DNA of 64,000 nt, taken from NCBI GenBank assembly GCA_001510575.1, contig LNGK01000004.1, positions 1,852,537-1,916,536 on the forward strand. The letters are read 5' to 3'. The notes beneath the pieces were generated by a model. That model searched no databases, was not told the DNA's origin, and worked only from the letters and a program-made list of their open reading frames with translations. Within the stretch, counting starts at the first letter, position 1, and each line of letters begins with the position of its first letter. Positions 20,744-32,004 of the stretch are shown here, piece after piece. The stretch comes from Knoxdaviesia capensis (lineage: Eukaryota; Ascomycota; Sordariomycetes; Microascales; Gondwanamycetaceae). A program made the translations under genes and the position numbers.

Positions 20744-23700
20744 ATGGAGGACAATCCACTAACCCCCAAATCCTCGGAGCAGGATCTCTCTCGCTTCTCT
20801 GACGACGACGACGACGACAACGAGAAAGTGAAGCCGCGCCGCACCTTGTCGACTGCAAAATCTTCCTCTGACCTCTTTTCCGGCTTCTCTCGCAGTCTCC
20901 GGAGACTCAACCTCAATCGCGACGACCCCTCACAATCTGCCACCAGCAGCTCTTCCACTACACCGGTGATATCCGCCACACCGTCGGTGAGACGACTTCC
21001 CTCGCTTCTTAATCTGCGGAAACAAGCTCTCGGGGTCGTAGTCGAGCCTCCTCTTCCTTCGGCCCCTCTTATCCCGTCGGTACCCTCGCTCCAGCCTCAG
21101 TCGAACTTTAGACATGGCCGCAGTCTGAGTCTCCAAGATAGTCTTGCGAAACCGCTTCCACGAGCCCCGACCCCCGTTCACCAGCCCACGAACATCACGA
21201 ACTTCTCGTTTCCTTCACTTCCCGTGCCGCAACTTCGTCTTTCCAAGAGCGGCCTTTCTCTTTCCTCCGTCGAGGAACCTGCCGATAATACCCCCCTCCA
21301 CATCCTTGACCAAGTTGTCGACAGCGACGACCAACATACCAACTCCCCACCGAACTCGGCTAGTCGCGTAGATAGCAACTGGCCGATGGATAGCTCAATG
21401 TCGGCCGCGAATGGCGGTGTGTACGTCGGCGGCGGCAACGGCAACGGCGGCCCCTCAGATGCCTACGACGCATCTCAGAACGGCCGCTATGCCGACGCTT
21501 CGTACGGCGACGCTAACCGGACAAACGGGGCCGCTGCCGAAAGCCAGTCTCCAGAAACCTCCGCCGCCGCAGGCGCATCACCGCAATCGAGAAACCCCCC
21601 GACACAACCCTCCCCCTCAACCCACCTGTCCGGCTTGATGTGCAATGTCCACAGAACAACCGGCCGCGAACCCCACCCACTCGTTGGCGCCACTACCACA
21701 ATTCTCGGCGACAAGCTGTACGTGTTCGGTGGCCGCATTCTGTCGCGGAGTCGACCGGCCCCGCTCACCTCAGACCTGTACGAACTCGACCTTATCCGAC
21801 GGCACTGGACAAAGCTCGAGACCTCGGGAGATATCCCCGCCCCCCGATACTTCCACTCCATGTGTCCTCTGGGTGATACCAAGATGATCTGCTATGGCGG
21901 CATGTCCCCAACCCCAAACCAGCTGACCGGTGCGCAAGACCAACCCGACGTCGCCGTCATGTCCGACATTCACATCTACGACGTCCCTTCGCGAAAGTGG
22001 ACGTTTGTCCCGACTCGAGAGGCTCCCCAAGGCCGATATGCGCACTGCGCCTGCGTGCTACCATCCTCGGCAGTATTTGCTTCACACAAGGCGCCAATGT
22101 CTGCACTTCAACATAACCCCTCCGCTGGCAGCAACCCGAACGAGGGACGCATTGGCATCAACATCGACGGCACAGGTGGCTCGGAAATGGTCGTAGTGGG
22201 TGGCCAGGATGCGGCAAACCATTACATCGAACAGATCAGCGTATTCAACCTGCGGAGCCTGAAGTGGACTTCAACTACCCCGCTTGGAAAGAGCTGCGGC
22301 GCATATAGGAGTGTGGTCGCGCCTCTTTCTCCGTCGGTAGCTGCGAAGATTGGCCGTGCGCAATCAAACGGATACGGCCAGCGTGTCAGCAGTGGTGGTG
22401 GCGTGGACACGGCGCGCGAAGCTGGATCGTCGATGCTTATCTACTCGAACTACAACTTCCTCGACGTCAAACTTGAGCTGCAGGTTCGCTCCTCGGACGG
22501 CACCTTGTCGGAAAAGGTCATGTCAGGCGTGTACTCGCCCCCAGGACTGCGCTTCCCCAACGGCGGCGTCATTGACACCAACTTTGTTGTCAGCGGCACA
22601 TACCTAACGTCTTCAAAGCAAGAGTATGCGCTCTGGGCCTTGGATCTGCGGACACTGACCTGGTCGCGGATTGACGCGGGCGCATCTGTATTCAGCCAGG
22701 GCAGCTGGAACCGCGGCGTGCTCTGGAGCCGGCGAAACACTTTTGTCATACTCGGCAACCGCAAGCGCAGCCTCGTGGACGATTACAATCACCGGCGGAT
22801 TAACTTTTCGAACGTGTGCATGGTTGAGCTCGAGGCCTTTGGGTTCTACGATAACCCGCGGAAGACCATGCCGATGTCGGGATTCATCTCCGCAGGCAGC
22901 CCGTACTCGTCGCCTGGACTTAACATCACCCGGCGTGCTGGATACACTGCCGGTGGTCGTTTCCACTCTCGCGCATCGGAAGAGCTGGGCGAAAGAGCAC
23001 TGGGCTTGCGCGAACTGGCCGACATGGAGATTATGTGCATCGGTGGCGAGCGCATCCCTATCAACTCTCGTATTGTGGGACGGCGGTGGGGCCCGTACTT
23101 TGTGCAGCTCCTGCGCGAAGGTACGGCCACCACACAGGATAGCAGCGACGCCCTGACGCTGAGGTCTGGGTACTCCGGAACCACTGCGGCTGTCCGCAGC
23201 TCAACCATGACATCGACAACCTCGTCGTCGCGTAGCAAGGCCGATAGTACGGCATCGATGATGAGCTCCGTCATGTCTCCCGCCAGCACCGCGGCGCGCG
23301 CCCCTAGCACGGCTGCCAGCAGCATTTCTGGAGGCGTCATGTCGCCATTCGACCCCACCACGCTGAACGCCGCCCCCACTCCCCGCACGCTGCCGCCCGC
23401 CACACGGCCGCGATGCCTGTACATGCCCCACACCTACCTAACCGTGCAAGCCCTGCTGCACTTCCTATACACATCATCGCTCCCCCCGCAAACATCGCAG
23501 CTCTGCACGCCGCAGATTCTGTGCTCGCTCCTGCAAGTGGCCCGGCCGTACCGTGTTGACGGACTGCTCGAGGCGGTGGTCGAGCGGCTACACGCGCTGC
23601 TGGACTCGCGGAACGCCGCTGCGGTGTTCAATGCGACCGCCATGGCAGCGGGTGGCGGGCGAGGCATCGACGGGCCGCTCAACCCCAACTTCTTCCCGGG

Positions 23701-24172
23701 CGGCGACTCGGAGTCGCCGACGTCTGGGGTTCCGAATGGATCTGGTGGTCCGGCCGCCAGCAACGGCACCGACCCTGCGGCCGCGGCTGCGCCGCCCGAG
23801 CCGACGGGCCCGATCATCGTCGGCGCCCTCAGCGCGCGCACCGCGGCCCTGCGCATCAACACGGCGGTGCCAGCCCAACGGCCGACCAGCGAAGAGCTCA
23901 GCGCGACGGCAAGCCAGTCTGGCTCGGAATGGAGCTCGGAGTTCGGCGACAGCGACCGCGGGCAGGGCACGGCGGCGGCGGCTGCGGCCGCTGTGCGTGA
24001 GGCGCGCCAGCCGTGGACTGGACAGCTGAGCAGTGTTATCGGGCTGCAGAAGCGGGGGCTGCGCGGGTTGATGGAGGGCCGGCGGATGCGGGAGCGCACG
24101 GGGACCAATTCGGGCATGGCGCCGGGGCCGGCGGCTGGTGCTAGTCGGGTTGGCCTGGGTATCGCTGGATGA
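20744..24172 (+). CDS. Kelch-repeat/BTB protein of the Mds3/Pmd1/Ral2 type
   Basis: A single exon of 1,142 residues, starting at the first ATG (MEDNPLTPKSSEQDLSRF). Residues 1-300 are Ser/Pro-rich and disordered. Kelch blades run from about 310 to 700, with LVGATTTILGDKLYVFGG, RYFHSMCPLGDTKMICYGG, RYAHCAC and MVVVGGQD. A BTB fold follows in two pieces: strand-helix EIMCIGGERIPINSRIVGRRWGPYFVQ near 761 and helices CLYMPHTYLTVQALLHFLY from about 890, separated by nearly 100 Ser/Thr-rich residues. The tail is Ala/Gly/Ser-rich. Yeast Mds3/Pmd1 repress sporulation and act in TOR and pH signalling; fission yeast Ral2 activates Ras1. A scaffold role in Ras/TOR signalling is inferred. Confidence 0.8.
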   Translation: MEDNPLTPKSSEQDLSRFSDDDDDDNEKVKPRRTLSTAKSSSDLFSGFSRSLRRLNLNRDDPSQSATSSSSTTPVISATPSVRRLPSLLNLRKQALGVVVEPPLPSAPLIPSVPSLQPQSNFRHGRSLSLQDSLAKPLPRAPTPVHQPTNITNFSFPSLPVPQLRLSKSGLSLSSVEEPADNTPLHILDQVVDSDDQHTNSPPNSASRVDSNWPMDSSMSAANGGVYVGGGNGNGGPSDAYDASQNGRYADASYGDANRTNGAAAESQSPETSAAAGASPQSRNPPTQPSPSTHLSGLMCNVHRTTGREPHPLVGATTTILGDKLYVFGGRILSRSRPAPLTSDLYELDLIRRHWTKLETSGDIPAPRYFHSMCPLGDTKMICYGGMSPTPNQLTGAQDQPDVAVMSDIHIYDVPSRKWTFVPTREAPQGRYAHCACVLPSSAVFASHKAPMSALQHNPSAGSNPNEGRIGINIDGTGGSEMVVVGGQDAANHYIEQISVFNLRSLKWTSTTPLGKSCGAYRSVVAPLSPSVAAKIGRAQSNGYGQRVSSGGGVDTAREAGSSMLIYSNYNFLDVKLELQVRSSDGTLSEKVMSGVYSPPGLRFPNGGVIDTNFVVSGTYLTSSKQEYALWALDLRTLTWSRIDAGASVFSQGSWNRGVLWSRRNTFVILGNRKRSLVDDYNHRRINFSNVCMVELEAFGFYDNPRKTMPMSGFISAGSPYSSPGLNITRRAGYTAGGRFHSRASEELGERALGLRELADMEIMCIGGERIPINSRIVGRRWGPYFVQLLREGTATTQDSSDALTLRSGYSGTTAAVRSSTMTSTTSSSRSKADSTASMMSSVMSPASTAARAPSTAASSISGGVMSPFDPTTLNAAPTPRTLPPATRPRCLYMPHTYLTVQALLHFLYTSSLPPQTSQLCTPQILCSLLQVARPYRVDGLLEAVVERLHALLDSRNAAAVFNATAMAAGGGRGIDGPLNPNFFPGGDSESPTSGVPNGSGGPAASNGTDPAAAAAPPEPTGPIIVGALSARTAALRINTAVPAQRPTSEELSATASQSGSEWSSEFGDSDRGQGTAAAAAAAVREARQPWTGQLSSVIGLQKRGLRGLMEGRRMRERTGTNSGMAPGPAAGASRVGLGIAG

Positions 24173-27100
24173 GTGCTCTCTTATCTGTTCGTATGGGCTA
24201 GGGGTTCACGTCACTTTGTGGGGGTTTGCTTCATGCCTTGGTGTTTTTAATGTTCTTTCTGATTTTGGACGATGGACTTGGAGATAGCATCACGCATTCT
24301 GGAGTGTAGGGGGACGTCTCGTTGTCTTCACCTTGTTTTTTCCGTCACTTTTTCCGTCTTTTCTTACTGTTGTAAGGCAGGAGTAATTTTATGTCTTCTT
24401 TCTGGGTTACATTGGCTCTTTTCATGCTCTCCGTGCTTTGTTATCAGTTTGTTTCTTCGCGTGTCTTGGTGCGGTGGCATTTTCAGCAGACCTCGGCGGT
24501 CGAGTTGATGGATATCTTTGAAGATTGGACCCGCGAAGCGAGCGGCAGGCAGCCTTACTGATATTGCTGGATGTCCGAATGTGTGTGTGTATATCTGCAT
24601 GCTCATCGTTTCTGGGTGGTGTGTGCTTTGTTCGTGTTCGTGGCCCCCAACCAACACCACAACGGCGTCTCCGGTCGAGATTGCATGTGTGTAGAAAGAG
24701 GGTGGAGAGGGGAAGCCACCGCCCGTTTCCGGTTTTATCGAGCACTTACATACGTACGCACACATGAGCGCAACAGATAACTTTAACTCGGCTGGTGCTG
24801 ACTTTGTTTACGGTGGTATCGACCAGGCCGGAGTGGCGAAACGGTGTGGATGTGGGAATGGAAATGGGATGGATTGGATGTTTCGAAGATACCCGGCATC
24901 GATGCGACGCTGGGGGGAGGGACAGAGATAACAGAGCACGCCATATCCTCCAGGGTTGGCTTGGAGTAGGGTGAAGAGGCTTACTGGGCATGGGGCTCGG
25001 GTGGTGTGCTGGTATCGTGGGTTGTCGCTTTACACGAGGGGGGGGAGACATGATGCTTGGGAATGGAGTGTATATATCTGAAATCTATGAGCAATGCGAA
25101 GAATTGGCTTTGGATACGGCCAGTTCTGGTGGTGCTACATAGAACCCGGGCTGAAGGATCAAGGCCCAACTTCTAAGCCCTCTCGCTTCCCCAACTCTTC
25201 TTGTCCCCTCTGATGAGTAGACGTAAGTGAAGTCGTGTTCTTGGCCTGCATCCAGTACGTGGGGAGACAAACACCCCCCGCAGGGGACAAGTCTGCCAAG
25301 TCGGGATGTGACCACTGGGCAAAAGCTTAGCATATATGACACGACACTTGACGAAAAAAACAAAAGCTCATAGCCTGAGGATTTGTGACTTCTAGAAAGG
25401 GTTTGGGTTGGATCAACGAGCGGTCTCGGTGCTGGCTCTCTCTGGGCGGCCAGGGATGGAAGAAGGCCCGAAGTGAAAGCCCCCCAGGGAAATCCGGACG
25501 TGGCCACCGTATCGTGCATTATCAGTCCTCATTGTACACGTCTCCTCGCAGCAACCGAGAGGGGGGAACAGACCAGCCGGCTTTTTTCGGACACGCCGAC
25601 GCCTCTTGCGCCGATAGCCAGATCCCGACCTCTCGCTAGAGTCTAAGCCCTGGCGCTCAAGTCTGGTAACTCTACGAACAGATTGCCGTATCTTCCACGG
25701 AAGTGTTCCACGGCTAGTGGGTTCCTTGTTGGCTTCCTGCCACTCTGGCCCGGTCTGATGTGAGAATAGGCTGCGACCATGCATAGGACGGAAAAATCAC
25801 AGTAAGCTGATCATAGGTGTGTAGTGTCAGCGACACTTTGAAATCTGGGTAAGCCCTGGATCCCGGACGAATATAGAGCAACAACTGTCCCCAATCGGCG
25901 ACTTGCAATGAGATTGCAAGCCCCCAGGTCTGATCTGGCTGTTGATTCTTAACTCATGTCTTCTTCTTTTGCTGACGATTTGGACCCAGAACCTTATCAG
26001 GATGCAAGTGCCCGCTTCTCAACGGGCGAGGAGGGGGGGTGAAGAAGGATTCCAATGTTGCAGCTCTGTTAGCTGTCAAGGGCAGACACGCATGGAATCT
26101 GGTCAGAAGACTCACGGACCAGGGCCACTCCAACTAAGCTGTATGCATCAGCGTTAACACACGGGCCGGGCTTGACCGACCGACAGTAAACGAAGAGAAC
26201 CGCACGGAAATAGACCGTTTGATTGTGGGAAGTGGGAACACTATACTCACTTGTATTCTGCAAGGCAGAAGGTTGTGTGTGTGAGTGTTTTTGGAACGTT
26301 ACCGTGCCATCGTGTGGTACAGGCCCTCGTCCGAGTCTGGCAGAGTCTAGACCCCATCTTAAGCACCGCTGTTATCTGCATAATTGCTGGGGTGTCCATC
26401 GGAGGAAAGACAGGGAACCGCGGAGCTTGAAAAGTGAAAAAATATTACCAGGGCCCATGGTGGGCCTCGTTTGCTCTTATATTGGGGATCCACACTCTAG
26501 TTGAAAAGAAGGGAAGAAGCCCTATATAACAACTGAATCTAGTTGCTGCAAAGCGGCGCTGACTCCGCTCGCGACCTGCACCGAACTAGCGGTGCCTATC
26601 TTTGATCGATCTTGGATTTCTGGCAGGGGATGGAGAATGGGCAACAGAATCTTGGCTTTCGGGAATAGGATTACCGAGGGCTCATCGGTGTCCGATATCG
26701 CCAAGACATGTTGATGGCAATCCCAGAAGCTTAGGCCGGGCCTGGAAGGTCAGGCATGTTTGCGTTTAGACAGCCAGGATCGTGAGCTCGTCATTGAGAT
26801 ATAAGATTTGTCAACGGGAAAATATTTCACTGGGGATGCCGGTTTACGAAGAGCGGAACGAGTGTAAATGAAATGGGTCTTGTGGGAGCCGGATGGTCGC
26901 CGATAGTGGCAAAGTGCACTTCTCCCCCTCGTACCCAGAGAGCAGAATATTATCGGACCTGAAGCCAGGAGCAAAGACATGCATCAATCGAAGCTCGTTT
27001 CTCGAGAGATCAAAGTGAGATCATAATATCAGGTTGGTTTAAGGTTTCCTCCTTCCTTTTCTTTTCTTCATCGCTCCTTCTTGCTTTATTCCAGCTAGCT

Positions 27101-29867
27101 TTAGAAGATTCCTCACTCGTTCTGGATCTTTTCTAGAACATCTGGAGTGACAGCACGTTCAGCATCCCCCTTGAAAGAAAACCAGACAACTGAATAGCAT
27201 CATGGGATTTGCAACTGGAGAAGATGTCGGTTCCGGCTAAACTTCCACACAGCCATCTTCCAGTGGTGTGGGCTTACACTCATATCCTGCTATATCCTTG
27301 CCTGACCACAACTCTGTTGTGCCGCCGTATTGATTATTCTATAGGCAAGATTAACATGACTGGGGCCTCTCCCCGATCTGGACTTAGCTCCGTGGATGAG
27401 CGAGAGTAGCGGTAAGGACAGCAGAGGCGGAACATTGTTTCTCTGTGGAGACCGGACTAACCAAGTTTCCGATCAGATCCCGCCCTAGCCCAACCATAAT
27501 AGGTCTCTAAATTTCAAACAAGCTTGAATACCAGCTTATCTGCGTGTTCACGACCGACCTTCAATCGATTGGCACGACGAGTCTGCCTCTGCCTCAGCCC
27601 CGGGAAGAGTCTGGCCGTCTGCCCTTTGCCCGACCAAGCAGTACGGTTGTCTCTTGCCCCAATTTCAACATTGTGTGCGTGTGTATGCCAGCCAACGGAG
27701 CCTCTGGCACCCCCGTTGTTCAGCGTTGAACGGGTTTTCGTTTGGGGGAAGATCTGCTTGATTTCGTCTCGTAAATCTCTCCACATTAACAGAACCTTTT
27801 TCTGTCTTAGCTCCTGGATGGCTGACTATAAGCATTTAACTTGCCATCTTGCCGTATTAATTCCGACCGCGACACAGGAAGCTTGTCACAGCTTCATGGG
27901 CTAACCTTGGTCTCTGCCTTGCGTGATGCTCTTTTCTGCACCACATCCACGGTGGGCTTGTGACTTTCTCTTCGCGCCCCATCTGCAAAGCACTCACGAT
28001 ACGCGTAGAAGACACCAATTCACCGAATGGCTACTCTTCATACTTCATACTTCATACTTCATACTTCATACTTCATACTTCATACTTCATACTTCATACT
28101 TCATACTTCATACTTCATACTTCATTCTTCATACGTAAAAGAGTTCGGGTGGCTCCACTACAGACGTTTCGACCATCCTTGTTTCTTTTCTTCTAGAACA
28201 ACTCTCCTAATCCTTCCTCAGTCTGTCCACCGTGCAGCGTCGTAATACCGCCGAATCTTAAGGTATCTCTGGGACAAACACACGACTTACAAAAGACAAA
28301 AGTTCCCTGCGCGAACGCACACCTTTAATGCAGCCCTTCCCAATTACACCCCGTGGCCTAGAAATGCCGCGAGTGGCTGGCCACAAGCCAGAGAGACATG
28401 GTCTTTGCACGCTGAAGCGATGGTCTTGTGAATGGATTGCTTCTGTGCTTGCCAGTCTTGCTGTCTACCTGAGCCGGGCGTATGCTCAGTCTTATGGCCC
28501 GACCTTTTCATGTTCTCGTCTCGAGTTCTGTGCCTTTGGTGTAACCCGCGTCTCACGGCAACGAGGTAATATTTTCTTGTCCTTCTTGTCCTCATTCAGC
28601 TTGTGGTTTATCTTCGGCTCTGGTGCTGTATTTACACCTACACGAAGACATGTTTCATACCTATGCACGGCCCTTGGATACGCATCCACAATATCACCAC
28701 CAGTACATAGGCAGGCCATCCTGTAAACTGCAAGTTGCACTCACCGAAGCTGAGTGGATTACCCTCCGTCATTATGTGAGAAAGGCTTATCTGCCAATCC
28801 TTTGGCTCTTTGCGTTCCCTGCTTGTTTTGGGCTGGGTTTCCTTCTGTTTCTCTGTGTCAGGGTGTCACCTCAGACTTACGTCGTATCTCTCTCTCTCTC
28901 TGTCTATCTCTCCCGCTTTAATATACCTCCATTAATCCTTCGTCACCGTCCGTATCCCACACCCCGACACACCGCCCCACGACTAGCCGCATACATATGT
29001 GCTCCAAAAGATCGGCGAGGCCAGAGAGAGAGGAATGGATGGATGAAGGGAGTCTCCTTCATTTGGGCCGTCGGCGTAGCACTGCTAACTCTTGCACAAT
29101 CCAAGTCTGCCTGATTTCCCGCTGTGAACAGCACGTCTGGTCATCCCAGTGTAGGTGCCTTCCACATCCTGCTCTCTTTCTCTCTCTCTCTTATCTCTCG
29201 TTGTAGTCTGTGTTCGTCTGGATCCGGGGGTGCATTTCCGTGTTAGTCGCTAGCCTGGTATTCGCGCGCCCGTTATGACTACCACAAAACAAAAATAAAG
29301 CCAATGCTTACTATTTACCTCTCCACAGCCTAACCCCCGCTCTCGCCCCGTCCCCGTCGCAAGAGAAATCCGTCCATATCGGAACCGGTGTTACTGCTGT
29401 GCCTGTACCATGTCCCAATCCAGCGGTCTCTCCATACCGTAGAGGAGCTCGTTGGACACCCCTGCCCCATGCGCGCAGTTGCTGTTGCTGGTAATCATTT
29501 AGCTCTCATCTTCCTCTTTTCGTCTTACCCACGCCTGGTCTCGTGTGTTGCGATGGCTGGGGACTGAGAGTGGGTTGTCTGTGGGTGATCCGTGTTGTTC
29601 GCCGTTCCCATCGCCGCCATATAAAGGTCCTTTTGCTCCCGCCCCCATTCACCACACAGCCCGTGGCTCACTGACTCACTCCATTTCTGTGTTGGATTTG
29701 AATCACCTCCTCCCCTTCTTTCCCCTCTCTCTCCCTCCACCGTTTCCACATCGTGTATCCAGACATCCGTTGTTGATCGTGGCTGCATAGGGTCATTCAT
29801 CCTGGGACAGACATAGGTTTCCCTTGCTTCAATTCCCCCGAAACACCTCACAACAAGCCTCTTCGCA
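24173..29867. other. 5.7-kb gene-poor region with a minisatellite
   Basis: I find no supported gene on either strand. The stretch holds a 14-unit heptamer array (28,036-28,133), CT microsatellites at about 28,887-28,902 and 29,173-29,188, and a pyrimidine-rich block at 29,690-29,750 that probably belongs to the permease promoter. Coding-like frames such as those near 27,524 and 28,328 lack any family signature. A long noncoding RNA or long leader cannot be excluded. Confidence 0.5.
28036..28133 (+). repeat. Heptamer minisatellite (CTTCATA)14
   Basis: Fourteen tandem units: twelve perfect copies, one CTTCATT, then one more perfect copy. Because seven is not a multiple of three, all three forward frames read the same heptapeptide repeat (a permutation of YFILHTS), so apparent frames here are artefacts. 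Confidence 0.97.
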
Positions 29868-32004
29868 ATGAGTGTCCGCCGCATCCCGTCCAACCAGGAC
29901 GCCATCGGCAAGGCTGGAGCGTCGAGCATGGTCAACGACATGCCCGAGAAGCACATCAAGGGCCTGGAAACCAGCCCCGATACGTCGCTGCACCGTGGGC
30001 TGAAGGCCCGCCACATCACGATGATTGCCATCGGAGGAGCCATCGGAACCGGCCTGATTGTCGGAACCGGCCGTGCTCTCGCCCAGGCCGGCCCCGGATC
30101 GGTGTTCATCTCCTACTGCATCATGGGATTCCTGGTGTGGGTAGTAATGTGTGCTCTGGGTGAAATGGCCACCTGGCTGCCCATGTCTGCCGGCTTCACC
30201 GGCTATGCCTCGCGCTTCTGCCACCCTTCGCTGGGGTTCGCTCTGGGATGGACGTACTGGTTCAAGTGAGTCGCAGATCGGAGATTATGCCTCGCTGTGC
30301 CTTCCAAAGACGACAATTCTGACATTTTGACCCTTCAGATATATCATTGTGACGCCAAACCAACTGACCGCCGCCGCTCTCGTCATTCGCTTCTGGGTCG
30401 ATCCTGACAGAGTCAATCCCGGCGTGTGGATCACCATCTTTCTCGTGCTGATTGTGTGCATCAACTATTTCGGAATTCGCTTCTTCGGAGAATTCGAGTT
30501 CTGGCTGTCGTCGTTCAAGGTCATCACCATTATTGGCCTGATCATTCTTTCGTTCATCCTCATGCTCGGAGGAGGTCCGGACCACGACCGTAAGGGCTTC
30601 CGGTACTGGAAAGATCCGGGGTAAGTTGTCTTCTCGCAAATTTTTGTTTTTTTAAAAAAAATCCCCCCCAAAAAAAAACAAAGTGTCGTTCAAATCCATG
30701 TTATGCCCAGCCGGGATGTTCTCTCGCCAAGATACAGCCAAGACTTTGGCAGGCCGACACTCTTGATCGCTCCACTATGTCGCATTTTGCTCTTCCTTCA
30801 GGGCTTCTGCATTCTCCTGTTATTGGGGGCGGCTCCAGCCAACTCCACATTTGCCTCCCAGATTGACTTCCTTTTTTGTGCTTCTTTATTCGGTGGCTTC
30901 TCCATAGCGCGAGATGTCACCTTTAGCGAGATCCTGCCAAACTAACTGTCTGGGACCTTGTGTCTCGTATCGTCGACATGTAGTGCGTTCAAGCCGTACA
31001 TCCTCGAAGGCGCCGCCGGAAACTTCCTCGGCTTCTGGTCGACCATGGTCAACGCCACGTTTGCCTATCTCGGCACCGAGTTGGTTGGTGTGACGGTTGG
31101 TGAAGCGCAGAACCCGCGCAAGACCATCCCGCGCGCCATCAACCTGACCTTCTACCGTATCGTTGTGTTCTACATCCTCTCGGTGCTGCTCGTCGGAACT
31201 CTCGTGCCGTACAACTCGCCCGACCTGGCTTTCGCCAACAAGTCCGGCAGCGGAGCCTCGGCCTCGCCGTTTGTTGTAGCCATCACCTTGTCCGGCATCA
31301 AGGTCCTCCCGCACATTCTGAACGCCTGCATCTTGGTGTTCGTGTTCAGCGCCTCCAACTCTGATCTGTACATTGCCAGCCGGACCCTGTACGGTCTTGC
31401 CTCTGACGGTGATGCCCCGGCCATCTTCCGCCGCACCGACAAGCGCGGAGTGCCGATTTTCGCCCTGGGCGCGTCTGCTTTGTTCGCCCTGCTTGCGTAC
31501 ATGAACGTCAGCGACGATTCCAAGGTGGTGTTCGGATACTTTGTCAACCTGGTCACCATCTTTGGCCTGCTTACATGGATCTCGATTCTCGTCACCCACA
31601 TCTACTTTGTGCGTGCCCGCCGTGCCCAGAACCTCACCGACTCGGACATGCCGTACGTGTCTCCCTTTGGCATGTATGGGTCGATGGCCGCGCTGGCCAT
31701 GTGCATCCTGGTGGCTCTGACCAAGAACTACGACGTCTTTGTTGGCGACTGGTCCACCAAGTACAAGACCTTCATCACTGGATACCTTGGAATTCCCGTG
31801 TACATTGTCCTCCTGTTTGGCCACATGCTCATCACCAAGAGCAAGGGAGTCAAGGCTGAGGAATGCGACTTTTACACCGGCAAGGACATAATTGACCGTG
31901 AGGAGGAGCTGTTCCTGGCCCAGAAGGAGGCGAAGCTTGCTGCCAGCGGAGGTATCAAGAGAGGAACTTGGTTCTACCGCACCTTTGTCTCGTGGCTGTT
32001 CTAA
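29868..32004 (+). CDS. Amino-acid permease (YAT/APC family, Dip5-like)
   Basis: Three exons, 29,868-30,265, 30,339-30,620 and 30,984-32,004, give 566 residues. The N-terminal cytoplasmic part leads into LKARHITMIAIGGAIGTGLIVGTG, the first helix signature of fungal amino-acid permeases. ALGEMATWLPMSAGFTGYASRF (helix 3), YLGTELVGVTVGEAQNPRKTIPRAI and FVFSASNSDLYIASRTLYGLA follow, each diagnostic. About twelve membrane helices are visible. The C-terminal tail carries FYTGKDIIDREEE and ends FYRTFVSWLF. It should import amino acids across the plasma membrane with protons. The tail and helix 3 region resemble dicarboxylic amino-acid permeases, but the substrate is not certain. The second intron is unusually long (363 bp) and contains A, T and C homopolymers. 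Confidence 0.9.

Noticed and set aside
28021..28140. CRISPR-like array
   Set aside because: The units are adjoining heptamers with no spacers, and the genome is eukaryotic.
27923..28245. Frames encoding HTSYFIL repeats
   Set aside because: Artefact of the heptamer array, which gives the same peptide in every frame.
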